Of a DNA stretch of 64,000 nt, positions 25,794 through 35,109 are shown in pieces (the first letter of the stretch is position 1; the number at the start of each line of letters is the position of its first letter). The position numbers were made by a program, and so were the translations under genes. This stretch comes from Clostridia bacterium (lineage in GTDB: Bacteria > Bacillota > Clostridia > Christensenellales > CAG-138), in contig JAFWMS010000021.1 of assembly GCA_017545535.1 (NCBI GenBank), forward strand, positions 221,966 to 285,965, written 5' to 3'. The notes below the pieces were generated by a model. That model did not search any database. It was not told the origin of the DNA and worked only from the letters and a program-made list of their open reading frames with translations.

Positions 25794-28007
25794 TTACCTC
25801 CCGTTGACCCGCTTCACTTCGATGACGGAGCGAAGCTTGCGCAGATTGGACATGATATGCTCCAGCTGATCCGTGCCGCTGACCATAAAGGTGATGAGCA
25901 TGGTGGCCACCCCGTCGGCAGAGGTCTGGGCCTTCATGTCGGAAATATAGATGTTCATGGTGGTGAGCAGCCGACTGATCTCCAACAGAGAACCGGTCTT
26001 GTCCACCACATGGATATAGACCGTGGCAGAAAAATCCTCCTCGGGTGAAGAAGCCCACTCCACTGGCACGAACCGCTCCGGTTCCTGGGAAAGCCGGGCC
26101 ATGTTGCGGCAATCCGCCCGATGGATGGATACGCCCCGGCCCCGGGTGATGTAGCCCACGATCCGATCCCCCGGCAGGGGGTTGCAGCAGTTGCTGAAGT
26201 GCACGGCCATGCCCGGGTCCCCGGCCACGATGATGCCGTTGGAAGCCTTGGCCGCCCGGCCGCTGCTGGAAGCGGGTCTATGGGGCGTCTCAGGGGTGGA
26301 GATGGCGGTCTGCAGCCGCTCCTGCATCTCCTCCAGCTTGTCCTCCTTACGCTTGAGCTCCGCCAGCTTATGGAGCACCTGCCCGGAGGAGATGCCGCCG
26401 TAGCCGATGGCGGAGTAAAGCTCGTCCAGGGAGGGCAGCGTGAGACGCTTGAGGATCTCGTTATAGAACTCCGGCTTCATGAGCGAGACGATGTCCAGGG
26501 ACTGGCGCTTGGCGGCGTCCTCCAGCATCTCCCGGCCCTTCTGGATGTTCTCCTCCCTGTTAGCCCTTTTAAACCACTGCTTGATCCGGTTCTTGGCGGA
26601 CTGGGTCTTGACGATATTCAGCCAGTCCCGGCTTGGCCCGGCCTGAGTATTGGAGGTGATGATCTCCACCACGTCGTTGGTCTTGAGGGTATAGTCGAGG
26701 CGGACCATGTTCCCGTTGACACGGGCATGTTGGGTATGGTGACCCACGTTGGTATGGATGCGATAGGCAAAGTCAAGGGGCGTACTGCCGATGGGCAAGT
26801 CCAGAATCTCTCCCTTGGGCGTAAGCACATATACGTACTCGCCCAAATAGTCCTTCACCACGTTTTCGGCAAATTCCGCGGTATCCTCCTCGCCATCGTC
26901 CTTGGCTTCCTCCACCACCTGTCTTAGCCAGCTGGTACGCTTGTCCAATTCCGTTTGGACGGTGCGTCCCTCTTTATACATCCAGTGGGCGGCCACACCG
27001 TATTCCGCCGTCTCATGCATCTCATGGGTGCGGATCTGGACCTCGAAGGGGATGCCGTTCTTGTTCATGAGGGTGGTGTGAAGGGACCGATACATGTTGG
27101 GCTTTGGCATGGCGATATAGTCCTTGAACCGGCCCGGCAGAGGCTTCCATTCGGCGTGGATGATGCCCAACGCCGCATAGCAGTCGTTCACCGTGTCCAC
27201 GATGACCCTGATGGCGATGAGGTCGTATATCTCGCCGATGCCCACGTTGTTGCGCTGCATCTTGCGATAGGTGGAATACAGATGCTTGGGACGGCCGGAG
27301 AGCTCCGCGTCGATCCCCGCCTCCTTCATGAGCTCCCGCATCCGATCCATGGCGGTGCCCAGAAGCTTTAGCCGCTCCTCCTGTTGCCGGGAGACCAGAC
27401 TGCGGATGCGCTCGTACTCCTCGGGCATCAGGTACTTAAAGGACAGGTCCTCGAGCTCGCTGCGCAGCACGCCGATGCCAAACCGATGGGCCAGAGGCGT
27501 ATAGACCTCCAAGGTCTCCTTGGCCTTGCGGATCTGTTTTTCCCGGGTACAGTACTCCAGGGTGTGCATGTTGTGAAGCCGGTCGGCGAGCTTGATGATG
27601 ACCACCCGCACGTCGTCGGCGATGGCGAGGAAGAGCTTGGTCAGGTTTTCGTTCTGCTCCTGTTTTTTGGTGACGTATTCCTTCTTTCCAGAAATAGTCA
27701 GCTTGGTTACGCCGTCCACCAGATGGGCCACCTCGGGGGAAAACCTTTTGGTGATCTCGTCCAAGGTGATGCCCTTGCCATCCTCCACCGTGTCATGAAG
27801 CACCCCGGCGATGACCGTAGCGGCGTCCATGCCCATGTCTAACAGGTATTCCGCCACGGCGATGGGATGGATGATGTAGGGCTCGCCGGACTCTCGCTTC
27901 TGTCCCTCGTGGACAGCGGTAGCGAAGGCCACGGCTTCCTCCATGGTCTTTCCCTTCTCCGGGCCGAATTTGGCGCTAAATTTTTGAAGCAGTTCTTCCC
28001 GTGCCAT
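25794..28007 (-). CDS. relA: bifunctional (p)ppGpp synthetase/hydrolase Rel
   Basis: 737 residues from the ATG at 28007 (MAREELLQKFSAKF). Domains in order: HD hydrolase with HPIAVAEYL and LHDTVEDG (about 50-80); synthetase with RFKDYIAMPKPNMYRSLHTT (about 285-305), the RxKD form typical of bifunctional Rel; TGS (about 393-455); a helical/zinc-finger region; and an ACT domain (about 660-735). It makes and degrades the stringent-response alarmone. A TTG at 28028 is possible but has no better ribosome site. A hairpin lies directly upstream. Confidence 0.95.
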   Translation of the reverse strand: MAREELLQKFSAKFGPEKGKTMEEAVAFATAVHEGQKRESGEPYIIHPIAVAEYLLDMGMDAATVIAGVLHDTVEDGKGITLDEITKRFSPEVAHLVDGVTKLTISGKKEYVTKKQEQNENLTKLFLAIADDVRVVIIKLADRLHNMHTLEYCTREKQIRKAKETLEVYTPLAHRFGIGVLRSELEDLSFKYLMPEEYERIRSLVSRQQEERLKLLGTAMDRMRELMKEAGIDAELSGRPKHLYSTYRKMQRNNVGIGEIYDLIAIRVIVDTVNDCYAALGIIHAEWKPLPGRFKDYIAMPKPNMYRSLHTTLMNKNGIPFEVQIRTHEMHETAEYGVAAHWMYKEGRTVQTELDKRTSWLRQVVEEAKDDGEEDTAEFAENVVKDYLGEYVYVLTPKGEILDLPIGSTPLDFAYRIHTNVGHHTQHARVNGNMVRLDYTLKTNDVVEIITSNTQAGPSRDWLNIVKTQSAKNRIKQWFKRANREENIQKGREMLEDAAKRQSLDIVSLMKPEFYNEILKRLTLPSLDELYSAIGYGGISSGQVLHKLAELKRKEDKLEEMQERLQTAISTPETPHRPASSSGRAAKASNGIIVAGDPGMAVHFSNCCNPLPGDRIVGYITRGRGVSIHRADCRNMARLSQEPERFVPVEWASSPEEDFSATVYIHVVDKTGSLLEISRLLTTMNIYISDMKAQTSADGVATMLITFMVSGTDQLEHIMSNLRKLRSVIEVKRVNGR

Positions 28008-28018
28008 TTTTGCCGAAA

Positions 28019-28047
28019 AGGGGATCAACGCTGCCGCTGATCCCGGT
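28019..28047 (-). promoter_or_regulatory. hairpin with T-run in the apt-rel gap
   Basis: On the minus strand GGGATCA and TGATCCC pair around a short GC-rich loop, followed by CTTTTCGG. It sits between an AAAGGAG motif and the rel ATG at 28007, so it may act as an attenuator or terminator-like element. Confidence 0.5.
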
Positions 28048-28066
28048 TTTTTGATCGTATTCTCCT

Positions 28067-28579
28067 TTAATACTTCAGAATGGTGCCGACCTCATACTCC
28101 TTCAGGGTCTCCCGGCCGGGCAGGTCGGTAAGCTCGATGGCGAAGCAGCAAGCCGCCACGACGCCGCCGGCCTTCTCACAGAGCTTGGCACAGGCCAGAG
28201 CCGTGCCGCCGGTGGCCAAGAGGTCGTCCACTACGGCCACTCGCTGACCGGGCTTGATGGAGTCCACATGCATGTGAATCTCATCCGTGCCATACTCAAG
28301 GGCGTATTGATAGCTCACCGTGGTATAGGGGAGCTTGCCGGGCTTCCGGGCCAGCACCATGCCCACGTTCAGCGCATAGGCCACGGCCGCGCTGAAGACG
28401 AAGCCGCGGGCTTCAGGCGCCATGACGAGATCGATGTTCTTGTCCCGCAGGAAGTCCGCCATCTGATTCACCGCCTCGTGGAAAGCATCCTTGTTTTCCA
28501 GCAAGGGGGTGATGTCGCGGTAGAGAATGCCCTTCTTGGGAAAATCTGGGATGGACCGAACGTAATCCTTGAGTTCCAT
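28067..28579 (-). CDS. apt: adenine phosphoribosyltransferase
   Basis: 170 residues, normal for the family. It begins MELKDYVRSIPDFPKKGILYRD; the adenine-binding EARGF segment is near 58, and the PRPP motif VAVVDDLLATGGTA is near 114-127. It converts adenine and PRPP to AMP. TTAAGGAGGATAAAC precedes the ATG. The recJ-apt-rel order is conserved in Firmicutes. It shares the purine salvage theme with the adenosine deaminase, guaB and the nucleoside hydrolase elsewhere in the window. Confidence 0.95.
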   Translation of the reverse strand: MELKDYVRSIPDFPKKGILYRDITPLLENKDAFHEAVNQMADFLRDKNIDLVMAPEARGFVFSAAVAYALNVGMVLARKPGKLPYTTVSYQYALEYGTDEIHMHVDSIKPGQRVAVVDDLLATGGTALACAKLCEKAGGVVAACCFAIELTDLPGRETLKEYEVGTILKY

Positions 28580-28600
28580 GTTTATCCTCCTTAACGGCCG

Positions 28601-30607
28601 CTATCTCATGGACAGCGCCATAAATAACTGACTTTCCGTGCAGCTGCGACGCACGACGTTGGCCGCCGGGACCAGCTCCGGCACCGACTCGAAGAAGCCC
28701 AGCTCCTTGAAGATGAGGGCGGCAGCCTGCTCCTCCTCTCCCTCCGGCATCCGCCCCTCCCGTGCGGACTGGACGAGCCGCACATAGATGGGTCTCAGGG
28801 ATTCCTCCGTAAGTCGGAAAGGAAAGAACCGAAGCAGAGCGTTGGCGCAACGGCGAAGGGTTTGAACGTCTCCTGCCGCAACAGCCTGCAAAAAAGCGGT
28901 ATTAATTATAGTATATTCCTGGGAGGATTGCAAGCTTTTCCAGGGAGAAAGCCCCAAACAAATCAACTCGCAGGAGCTGCGGCCCCGAAACTCGTTCTTC
29001 TGCAGGGTGCAGACCACTTCCGCCCTGTCCGCAGCGAACCAGCGGCCATTGTCTCCTCCCTGAGAAAAGCCCACCAGGCGGAGACGACGCTGCCCGTCGC
29101 TCAAAAAGCCGGAGAGATGCTTTTTCCCCTGACCCAGGTAGGAAACGCCGCTGAGGGATCCCCGGACCAAAAACTGAGGCTCCGGATTCCCCTGCCCAAA
29201 GGGGGCGAAAGAATGCAGTTCATCGCACAGCTCCACCCGACAATCCTCCAGGGGGAGAACGTCCTCGAACCACACGCTCTTTTCCGGAGGACCGCCGGGA
29301 AGCTGGTGCGCATAGGCGATCTTCAACAGGTCTCGGACCGTTTCGATCTCTTCCGTCCGCACCGTCAAGCCCGCCGCACCCGCATGGCCGCCGAAGCGGA
29401 GCAGATGCTCCCGAGCTTCATAGATAAGGGCGTATAGATCGATCTCCGGGATGCTTCGGGCGGAGCCCGTATAGATGCCCGGCTCCACTTCCGTGAGCAG
29501 GATCACCGGCTTATAGAACAGCTCCACCAATCGGGCCGCCACGATGCCGATGACGCCCACATTCCATCCCTTCCCCGCCAGCATGAGAAAGCTGTCCTCA
29601 CCGCCATCCGGCGCCAGGGACAAACAATCGGCCAGGATGCGCTGCTCCTCGTTCCGGCGGGCCTGGTTCAGCTCGTTCAATGCCCCAGCCAACCGGGCCG
29701 CTTCGTACGGATCGTCCGTAATCAGCAGCTCCAGCGCCTTTTGGACGTCTCCCATGCGTCCCGCGGCGTTGAGGCGCGGGGCGATCAAATAGCCCAGGGT
29801 GGTCTCCGTCACCGGTCCGTCCCCTGCCGAAGCTGCTTCCAGCAGGGCGGCAAGGCCCACCTGCTTTTTCACCAGCATCATCCCCCGGGTCACCAGCGTT
29901 CGATTGGCACCCGTCAGCGACACCACGTCCGCCACCGTGGCCGCGGCGACCAAGGGAAGGTACGCCTCCCCTTCCCCCTTTTCCAAAGCGCAGGCCAAAA
30001 GCCATGCGACGCCGGCGCCGCACAGATCCCCCACCCGCTCTCTAAAGTCGCCCTCCGATACAGAGAGCAGGGCGTCTGCCTCCGGCAGCTCCCCACCGCT
30101 GCGGTGATGGTCCGTGACGATCACCTGCATGCCCAGAGATCGGGCCAACGCCGTTTCCTGAAGGGCGGAAATACCGTTATCTACGGTGACGAGCAGCTTG
30201 ACGCCCGATTCGGCCAACATGTGGACCGCACCCTCGTTGAGGCCGTAGCCCTCTCCATGCCGGGAGGGGATATACCAGGTCACCTCCGCCCCCAGCTTTT
30301 TGAGGCATCGGTACAGGATGGCGGTGGCGCAGACACCGTCCGCGTCATAGTCCCCATAGACACAGATGTGGTTTTTTGCTTTGATGGCCTGCTCCACCAG
30401 TCGGGCCGCCTCCGCCGTCCCCTTCATCTCCCGCCAGTCGAGAAGAGGCTGCTCTTCTGGATGCAGAAAGGCTTCGATCTGCTGCGGAGAATTCAGGCCT
30501 CTGCGCAACAGGGTGCGGACGGCAACGGGCGAAAGACGAAACTGTTTGGAAAGGCGCTCCACCTGCTCCGGATCGTATTCGATTGGATGGCTGCAAACAA
30601 ACTTCAT
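28601..30607 (-). CDS. recJ: single-stranded-DNA-specific exonuclease RecJ
   Basis: 668 residues from the ATG at 30607 (MKFVCSHPIEYDPEQ). DHH-family motifs: GDYDADGVCATAIL (about 75), VTDHHRSGGELPEAD (about 158), and the DHHA1 motif GGHAGAAGL (about 392). A C-terminal OB-fold region follows and then an extra helical tail of about 130 residues. It degrades single-stranded DNA 5' to 3' in recombination and mismatch repair. The -10 box ends only 6 bases before the ATG, so the message may be leaderless. It is the first gene of the recJ-apt-rel-dtd-hydrolase-hemZ run. Confidence 0.93.
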   Translation of the reverse strand: MKFVCSHPIEYDPEQVERLSKQFRLSPVAVRTLLRRGLNSPQQIEAFLHPEEQPLLDWREMKGTAEAARLVEQAIKAKNHICVYGDYDADGVCATAILYRCLKKLGAEVTWYIPSRHGEGYGLNEGAVHMLAESGVKLLVTVDNGISALQETALARSLGMQVIVTDHHRSGGELPEADALLSVSEGDFRERVGDLCGAGVAWLLACALEKGEGEAYLPLVAAATVADVVSLTGANRTLVTRGMMLVKKQVGLAALLEAASAGDGPVTETTLGYLIAPRLNAAGRMGDVQKALELLITDDPYEAARLAGALNELNQARRNEEQRILADCLSLAPDGGEDSFLMLAGKGWNVGVIGIVAARLVELFYKPVILLTEVEPGIYTGSARSIPEIDLYALIYEAREHLLRFGGHAGAAGLTVRTEEIETVRDLLKIAYAHQLPGGPPEKSVWFEDVLPLEDCRVELCDELHSFAPFGQGNPEPQFLVRGSLSGVSYLGQGKKHLSGFLSDGQRRLRLVGFSQGGDNGRWFAADRAEVVCTLQKNEFRGRSSCELICLGLSPWKSLQSSQEYTIINTAFLQAVAAGDVQTLRRCANALLRFFPFRLTEESLRPIYVRLVQSAREGRMPEGEEEQAAALIFKELGFFESVPELVPAANVVRRSCTESQLFMALSMR

Positions 30608-30613
30608 GGCCCT

Positions 30614-30642
30614 ATTGTATCGAAAACGGGCTCCTTCCGCAA
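30614..30642 (-). promoter_or_regulatory. promoter for recJ, possibly giving a leaderless message
   Basis: On the minus strand TTGCGG (30642-30637), a 17-base spacer and TACAAT (30619-30614), with the ATG at 30607. The -35 overlaps the ackA terminator. Confidence 0.55.
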
Positions 30643-30656
30643 GGGGAAGAAGCCCG
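30622..30656 (-). terminator. intrinsic terminator after ackA
   Basis: CGGGCTTCTTCC (30656-30645) pairs with GGAAGGAGCCCG (30638-30627), followed by TTTTCG. Confidence 0.75.
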
Positions 30657-30677
30657 TCAAGTGCGTTTTGTCGAAAG

Positions 30678-31874
30678 TTAGCAGGCCAACTCGGCGGTGT
30701 CGCGGGCGATGGCCATCTCCTCGTCCGTGGGGATGACGAAGACCTTGACCTTGCTCTCAGGCTTGCTGATGCAGATCTCCTCGCCGCGAGGACCGTTCCG
30801 GTTGTAGTCCACATCGGGGATGACGCCCAGGAACTCCATGTTGGCCAAGACCTTTTCCCGGACGCCCTTGTCGTTCTCGCCTACGCCGGCGGTGAACACG
30901 ATGGCATCCACCCCGCCCATGGCGGCGGCATAGGCGCCGATGTACTTCTTCACGGCGTACACGAACATGTCGAGGGCCAGCTGCGCCCGCTCGTTGCCCT
31001 CGGCAGCGGCGGCACCCAGATCACGGAAATCGGAGGACACGCCGGAGATGCCCAGCATGCCGCTCTTCTTGTTCATGATGGTGTCCATCTCGGCGGCGGT
31101 AATGTTCATCCGCTTCATGAGGTAGGGCAGGATGGCGGGATCGATGCTGCCGCAACGGGTGCCCATAGGCAGGCCTTCCAAAGGCGTAAGGCCCATGGAG
31201 GTGTCCACGCACTTGCCGGCCACGGAGCAGGAGATGGAGGAACCGTTGCCCAAATGACAGGTGATGACCTTGGCGTTGGGGTTGCCCAACAGCTTCAGAG
31301 CGCGGCCCGTGACATACTTATGAGAGGTGCCATGGAAGCCGTAGCGGCGGACGCCATACTCCTTATAGAGCTCGTAGGGTAGAGCGTACATGAAGTGAGA
31401 GGGCTCCATGCCCTGGCCCCAGGCGGTGTCGAACACGCCCACCATGGGGGTGTTGGGCAAAGCGGCCTGGCAGCCCGCGATGCCCATCAGGTTGGCGGGG
31501 TTGTGCAGAGGCCCCAGAGGGATGCACTCCTTCATGGCTTCGATGACGTCGTCGTTAATGATGACGGAGCCGGAGAACTTCTCACCGCCATGGACCATCC
31601 GGTGACCCACTGCCGCGATCTCGGACATGTCCTTGATGACGCCCACCTTGGCGTCGGTCAGGATATCGAGGACCATCTTGATGGCCACTTCGTGGTTGGG
31701 CATATCCTTCTGGATCTCCACCTTGTCGCCGTTGGCGGGCTTATAAGTGAGCATGCTGCCGTCAATGCCGATGCGCTCGCAAAGGCCCTTGGCGATGACG
31801 GTCTCGGTGTCGATGTCGATGAGCTGGTACTTGAGGGAGGAGCTGCCGGCGTTGATAACGAGAATGTTCTTCAT
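30678..31874 (-). CDS. ackA: acetate kinase
   Basis: 398 residues. ASKHA-fold hallmarks: [15 protein letters not shown] at residues 5-19, MVHGGEKF (about 90), the ATP-binding [20 protein letters not shown] (about 208), and TAGVGEND near 328. It converts acetyl phosphate plus ADP to acetate plus ATP, the substrate-level phosphorylation step of acetate-forming fermentation. AAGGAGGATCCC precedes the ATG. It is 15 bases downstream of pta, with a shared promoter. Confidence 0.96.
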   Translation of the reverse strand: MKNILVINAGSSSLKYQLIDIDTETVIAKGLCERIGIDGSMLTYKPANGDKVEIQKDMPNHEVAIKMVLDILTDAKVGVIKDMSEIAAVGHRMVHGGEKFSGSVIINDDVIEAMKECIPLGPLHNPANLMGIAGCQAALPNTPMVGVFDTAWGQGMEPSHFMYALPYELYKEYGVRRYGFHGTSHKYVTGRALKLLGNPNAKVITCHLGNGSSISCSVAGKCVDTSMGLTPLEGLPMGTRCGSIDPAILPYLMKRMNITAAEMDTIMNKKSGMLGISGVSSDFRDLGAAAAEGNERAQLALDMFVYAVKKYIGAYAAAMGGVDAIVFTAGVGENDKGVREKVLANMEFLGVIPDVDYNRNGPRGEEICISKPESKVKVFVIPTDEEMAIARDTAELAC

Positions 31875-31889
31875 GGGATCCTCCTTGTA

Positions 31890-32903
31890 TTATGCTTCCT
31901 TCATGCCCTGCGCCTGGACGGCGGTGATGGCCACCAGGGAAACGATATCCTCGATGGAGCAGCCGCGGCTTAGGTCGTTGATGGGAGCGGCGAAGCCCTG
32001 GCTCACAGGGCCGATGGCTTCGGCGCCGCCCAGCCGCTGGACCAGCTTGTAGCCGATGTTAGCCGCCTGCAGATCGGGGAAGATAAGGATGTTCGCTTTG
32101 CCGGCCACGGGGCTGCCGGGGCACTTCAGATTGCCCACCTTGGCCACCAGGGCGGCGTCGGCCTGGATCTCACCATCCACCATGAGCTCGGGATTCAGCT
32201 CCTTCACCTTGGCGGTGGCGGCGGCCACCTTGTCCACATACTCGTGCTTGGCGGAGCCTCTGGTGGAGAAGCTCAGCATGGCGACCCGGGGCTCCTTGAA
32301 GTCCAGCAGGACCTTGGCGTTCTCTGCGGTGCACAGGGCGATCTCCGCCAGCTGGTCGGCATCAGGATTGATGTTGATGGCGCAATCGCCAAAGAGGATG
32401 GTGCCGTCCTCGCCGTAGGACTTGTCCTTCACCTGCATGATGAAGAAGCTGGAGATGGTCTTGATGCCCGGCTTCATCTTCACGATCTGAAGGCCCGGAC
32501 GCAGGGTGTTGCCGGTGGTGTTGATGGCGCCGGAGACGAAGCCGTCGGCCTTCTTGTCCTTCACCATCATGGCGGCGTAGAACAGAGGGTCCTTCATGGT
32601 CTCAGCAGCCTTCTCGGGGGTGACGCCCTTGGCTTTGCGCATCTCGTAGAACTTCTCCACATAGGCGGGATACAGCTCATGGTTCTCCGGATCGATGATG
32701 TCGATGCCGGCGATGTCCGCATTGTACTTGGCGGCGATGGCGGCGATCTTGTCGGGCTTGCCGAACAGAGTGACGTCCGCAAGGCCCTGCTCACGGATGA
32801 TAGCCGCAGCCTGGACGGTGCGCTCCTCTTCGCCCTCAGGGAGAAGGATGTGTTGCTTGTTCGCTTTAGCTTTTGCTTTGATGCCTTCGATCAATGATGA
32901 CAT
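31890..32903 (-). CDS. pta: phosphate acetyltransferase
   Basis: 337 residues starting MSSLIEGIKAKAKANKQHI, with GGAGGG upstream. This is the short Pta type without the N-terminal DRTGG/regulatory domains of enterobacteria. LPEGEEERTVQAA opens the fold, FVSGAINTTGNTLRPGLQIV (about 113) and SFSTRGSAKHEYVDKV (about 222) are family blocks, and the C-terminus includes FPDLQAANIGYKLVQRLGG. It forms acetyl phosphate from acetyl-CoA. With AckA it forms the acetate pathway. Its promoter is an extended -10 site at 32938-32946. Confidence 0.96.
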   Translation of the reverse strand: MSSLIEGIKAKAKANKQHILLPEGEEERTVQAAAIIREQGLADVTLFGKPDKIAAIAAKYNADIAGIDIIDPENHELYPAYVEKFYEMRKAKGVTPEKAAETMKDPLFYAAMMVKDKKADGFVSGAINTTGNTLRPGLQIVKMKPGIKTISSFFIMQVKDKSYGEDGTILFGDCAININPDADQLAEIALCTAENAKVLLDFKEPRVAMLSFSTRGSAKHEYVDKVAAATAKVKELNPELMVDGEIQADAALVAKVGNLKCPGSPVAGKANILIFPDLQAANIGYKLVQRLGGAEAIGPVSQGFAAPINDLSRGCSIEDIVSLVAITAVQAQGMKEA

Positions 32904-32937
32904 GACGTTTTCACCCTCCAAAATAAATTTCTATTCG

Positions 32938-32946
32938 ATTCTACCA
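32938..32946 (-). promoter_or_regulatory. extended -10 promoter for pta-ackA
   Basis: TGGTAGAAT on the minus strand, with no clear -35. It sits back to back with the tmcAL promoter. Confidence 0.5.
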
Positions 32947-32961
32947 CAAACGAAAGAATAA

Positions 32962-32970
32962 TGGTATACT
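32962..32970 (+). promoter_or_regulatory. extended -10 promoter for tmcAL
   Basis: TGGTATACT (32962-32970) without a good -35, about 55 bases before the ATG. Confidence 0.55.
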
Positions 32971-33025
32971 TATTTTCAGAAAATCAGCCATATATTTCTT
33001 TGGCGGCAAAGGAGCGATCAAAAAC

Positions 33026-34228
33026 ATGCGAGTTGTCGGCGTTATCGCGGAGTACAATCCCCTGCACAACGGGCACATCTATCATCTGGAGCAGGCGAAA
33101 CGGAAGACCGGCGCCTCCTATTGCGTCGTCATCATGTCTGGCAACTTCGTCCAGCGGGGCGAGCCCGCCTGCACGGACAAGTTCACCCGGGCGGAATGGG
33201 CGCTACAGGCCGGCGCGGATCTGGTGATTGAGCTGCCCACGGTCTTTGCCAACGCCTCCGCCGAACGGTTTGCAGAGGGGGCCGTCCGCCTCCTCCACGC
33301 CACGGGGCTGGTCACGGACCTGGCCTTCGGCGCGGAGCAAGGGGACATCGGCAAGCTTAGCCAACTGGCCGACTATCTGGCAGAGGAGCCGGCGGAATTC
33401 AAGTCCTATCTCCAGTATCACCTGAAGATGGGTGAAAGCTTCCCCCGGGCCAGGTACGAAGCGCTGCAGGACATGGGCGCCGATCCGGAGCTTCTCGGCG
33501 AGCTGGTGAAACCCAACAACATCCTGGCCATGGAATACCTCCGCTCCCTGCGCAAATACGCCCCGGAGATCTATCCGGTGCCCATCGAACGCGTCGGCGG
33601 CGGCTACAACGACGACTTTTTGACGGGGGACTACTCCTCCGCCACCGCCATCCGCGCCGCCATCCGGGAGGGGAACAGCCAGGTTTTATCCACCATGCCC
33701 CTATTCGTCTCCGGCGCCATGCAGTTCGACCCTCAGTTTCCTCTGACGGTGAACGACGTAAGCGACATGATGCTCTACAAGTTCCGGCTCATGCGCCCGG
33801 AGGACGTGCGGAATTTGCCCGACGTAAAGGAAGGCTTCGAGCAGAATTTGCTGAAAGCTGCCCGCACGGCCGTGGACGGGGAAAGCTTCTTCGAAGCGGT
33901 AAAGACCAAACGCTATACCATGGCCCGGGTGAAGCGCATCGGCATGAGCGCTTTGCTGGACATGAGCGAGGACCTGGTGGAAGATATGTCCAGCGACGAC
34001 CGGAACCTTTACTTCCGGGTGCTGGGACTTCGGCGAGACGCCCGTTCCCTTTTATCCGCCATCGCCAGCATCAGCAAAACGCCCCTCATCATGCGCAACT
34101 CCGACATCGGCAAATGCACCGACGTGGCCCGTGAATCCCTGCGGGTGGACGCCCTGTCCACAGACATCCTTTCCTACGCATTGAGAAAGCCGCTCCACCG
34201 GGACAGCGAAGCGGCCATATTGGTTTGA
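33026..34228 (+). CDS. tmcAL: tRNA(Met) cytidine acetate ligase
   Basis: 400 residues, nucleotidyltransferase-like fold. The N-terminal HIGH-type site GVIAEYNPLHNGHIYHLEQA (residues 5-24), MSGNFVQRGEPACTDKFTRAE (about 38-58, two halves of one motif) and ELPTVFANASAERFAEGAV are diagnostic of YlbM/TmcAL. It acetylates C34 of elongator tRNA-Met using acetate and ATP. Divergent placement from pta-ackA, which produce acetate, is suggestive but may be chance. AAAGGAGCGATC precedes the ATG. Confidence 0.92.
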   Translation: MRVVGVIAEYNPLHNGHIYHLEQAKRKTGASYCVVIMSGNFVQRGEPACTDKFTRAEWALQAGADLVIELPTVFANASAERFAEGAVRLLHATGLVTDLAFGAEQGDIGKLSQLADYLAEEPAEFKSYLQYHLKMGESFPRARYEALQDMGADPELLGELVKPNNILAMEYLRSLRKYAPEIYPVPIERVGGGYNDDFLTGDYSSATAIRAAIREGNSQVLSTMPLFVSGAMQFDPQFPLTVNDVSDMMLYKFRLMRPEDVRNLPDVKEGFEQNLLKAARTAVDGESFFEAVKTKRYTMARVKRIGMSALLDMSEDLVEDMSSDDRNLYFRVLGLRRDARSLLSAIASISKTPLIMRNSDIGKCTDVARESLRVDALSTDILSYALRKPLHRDSEAAILV

Positions 34229-34248
34229 ATATTCCGATACCCGTTCCA

Positions 34249-34275
34249 AGCCTCCCCGAAGGGAGGCTTTTTCAT
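34249..34275. terminator. bidirectional intrinsic terminator
   Basis: AAGCCTCCC-CGAA-GGGAGGCTT followed by TTTTC on the plus strand. It separates tmcAL from the converging patatin gene. Confidence 0.75.
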
Positions 34276-35075
34276 TGCTCCAGCTTTGGGGGATCCATGC
34301 CCAACAGCTCGAAGATGCGGGGCAGTGCTTCCACGGTCTTCTGACGTCCGGCGGCCACGCTCTCCTCATAGCCGTTGGTGTTGAGCAGCCCCATGAAGGA
34401 GGCGTCGGGGCGGATGACCACGTCCCCCTTGTCCGCCTGACGGATGGTCATCTGGGCCTGCATGATGTCGGAAGACCGGCGCAGGATGTCGATGGGCGAG
34501 GGGTGCTCCGGGTCGAAAAAGTTCCGCTTGATCCCCAGATCGGAGGTGATGACCATGTCACACCCCCGGTCCCGCAGTACGCCCACCGGCAGCTCCTCCA
34601 GCACGCCGCCGTCCACGTAATAGCTCCCGTCGATCACCGCGGGTGTGAACACCCCCGGCACCGCCATACTGGCTCGCACCGCCCGGTGGAGCTTCCCCTC
34701 CTCAAACACCTTCTTTTCACCGGAGATCAGGTCCGTGGCGACGCACACGAAGGGGATCTTCGTCTCCCCGAAGGAAAGGTTGTGGGTCAGGGTCATGACC
34801 ATCTCCTCGATTCTGTCCCCGCTCAAGAATCCGCCGTGGATGGGGATGCCAAAGTCCATCACGTCCCTCGCCTCCACGGTGCCCATAAACTTTTCCAGCA
34901 GATAGAGGTTCGTTCCCGCGGCATAGACAGAGCCGAAGACGGCCCCCGCGCTGCAGCCGGAGATGACGTCGGGCACGATCCCGTTCTCCTCCAAAACCTG
35001 CAATACGCCGATATGGGCAAGCCCCCGGGCGCCGCCGGAGCCCAGGCAAAGGCCTATCTTCTTTCCGTGTATCAT
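34272..35075 (-). CDS. patatin-like phospholipase (RssA/NTE type)
   Basis: 267 residues. The oxyanion hole GSGGARGLAHIG (about 12-23), the nucleophile elbow GCSAGA (about 39-44) and the catalytic Asp in YYVDGGVLEELP (about 150) form the Ser-Asp dyad of patatin lipases. It is probably a cytoplasmic esterase or lipid hydrolase. No signal peptide is present. The substrate is unknown. Its ATG and the possible upstream start of the next plus-strand gene share the same CATG. Confidence 0.88.
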   Translation of the reverse strand: MIHGKKIGLCLGSGGARGLAHIGVLQVLEENGIVPDVISGCSAGAVFGSVYAAGTNLYLLEKFMGTVEARDVMDFGIPIHGGFLSGDRIEEMVMTLTHNLSFGETKIPFVCVATDLISGEKKVFEEGKLHRAVRASMAVPGVFTPAVIDGSYYVDGGVLEELPVGVLRDRGCDMVITSDLGIKRNFFDPEHPSPIDILRRSSDIMQAQMTIRQADKGDVVIRPDASFMGLLNTNGYEESVAAGRQKTVEALPRIFELLGMDPPKLEQ

Positions 35076-35109
35076 GAATCCTTACGCTCCTTTTTCCATA
35101 CTATGTGCT

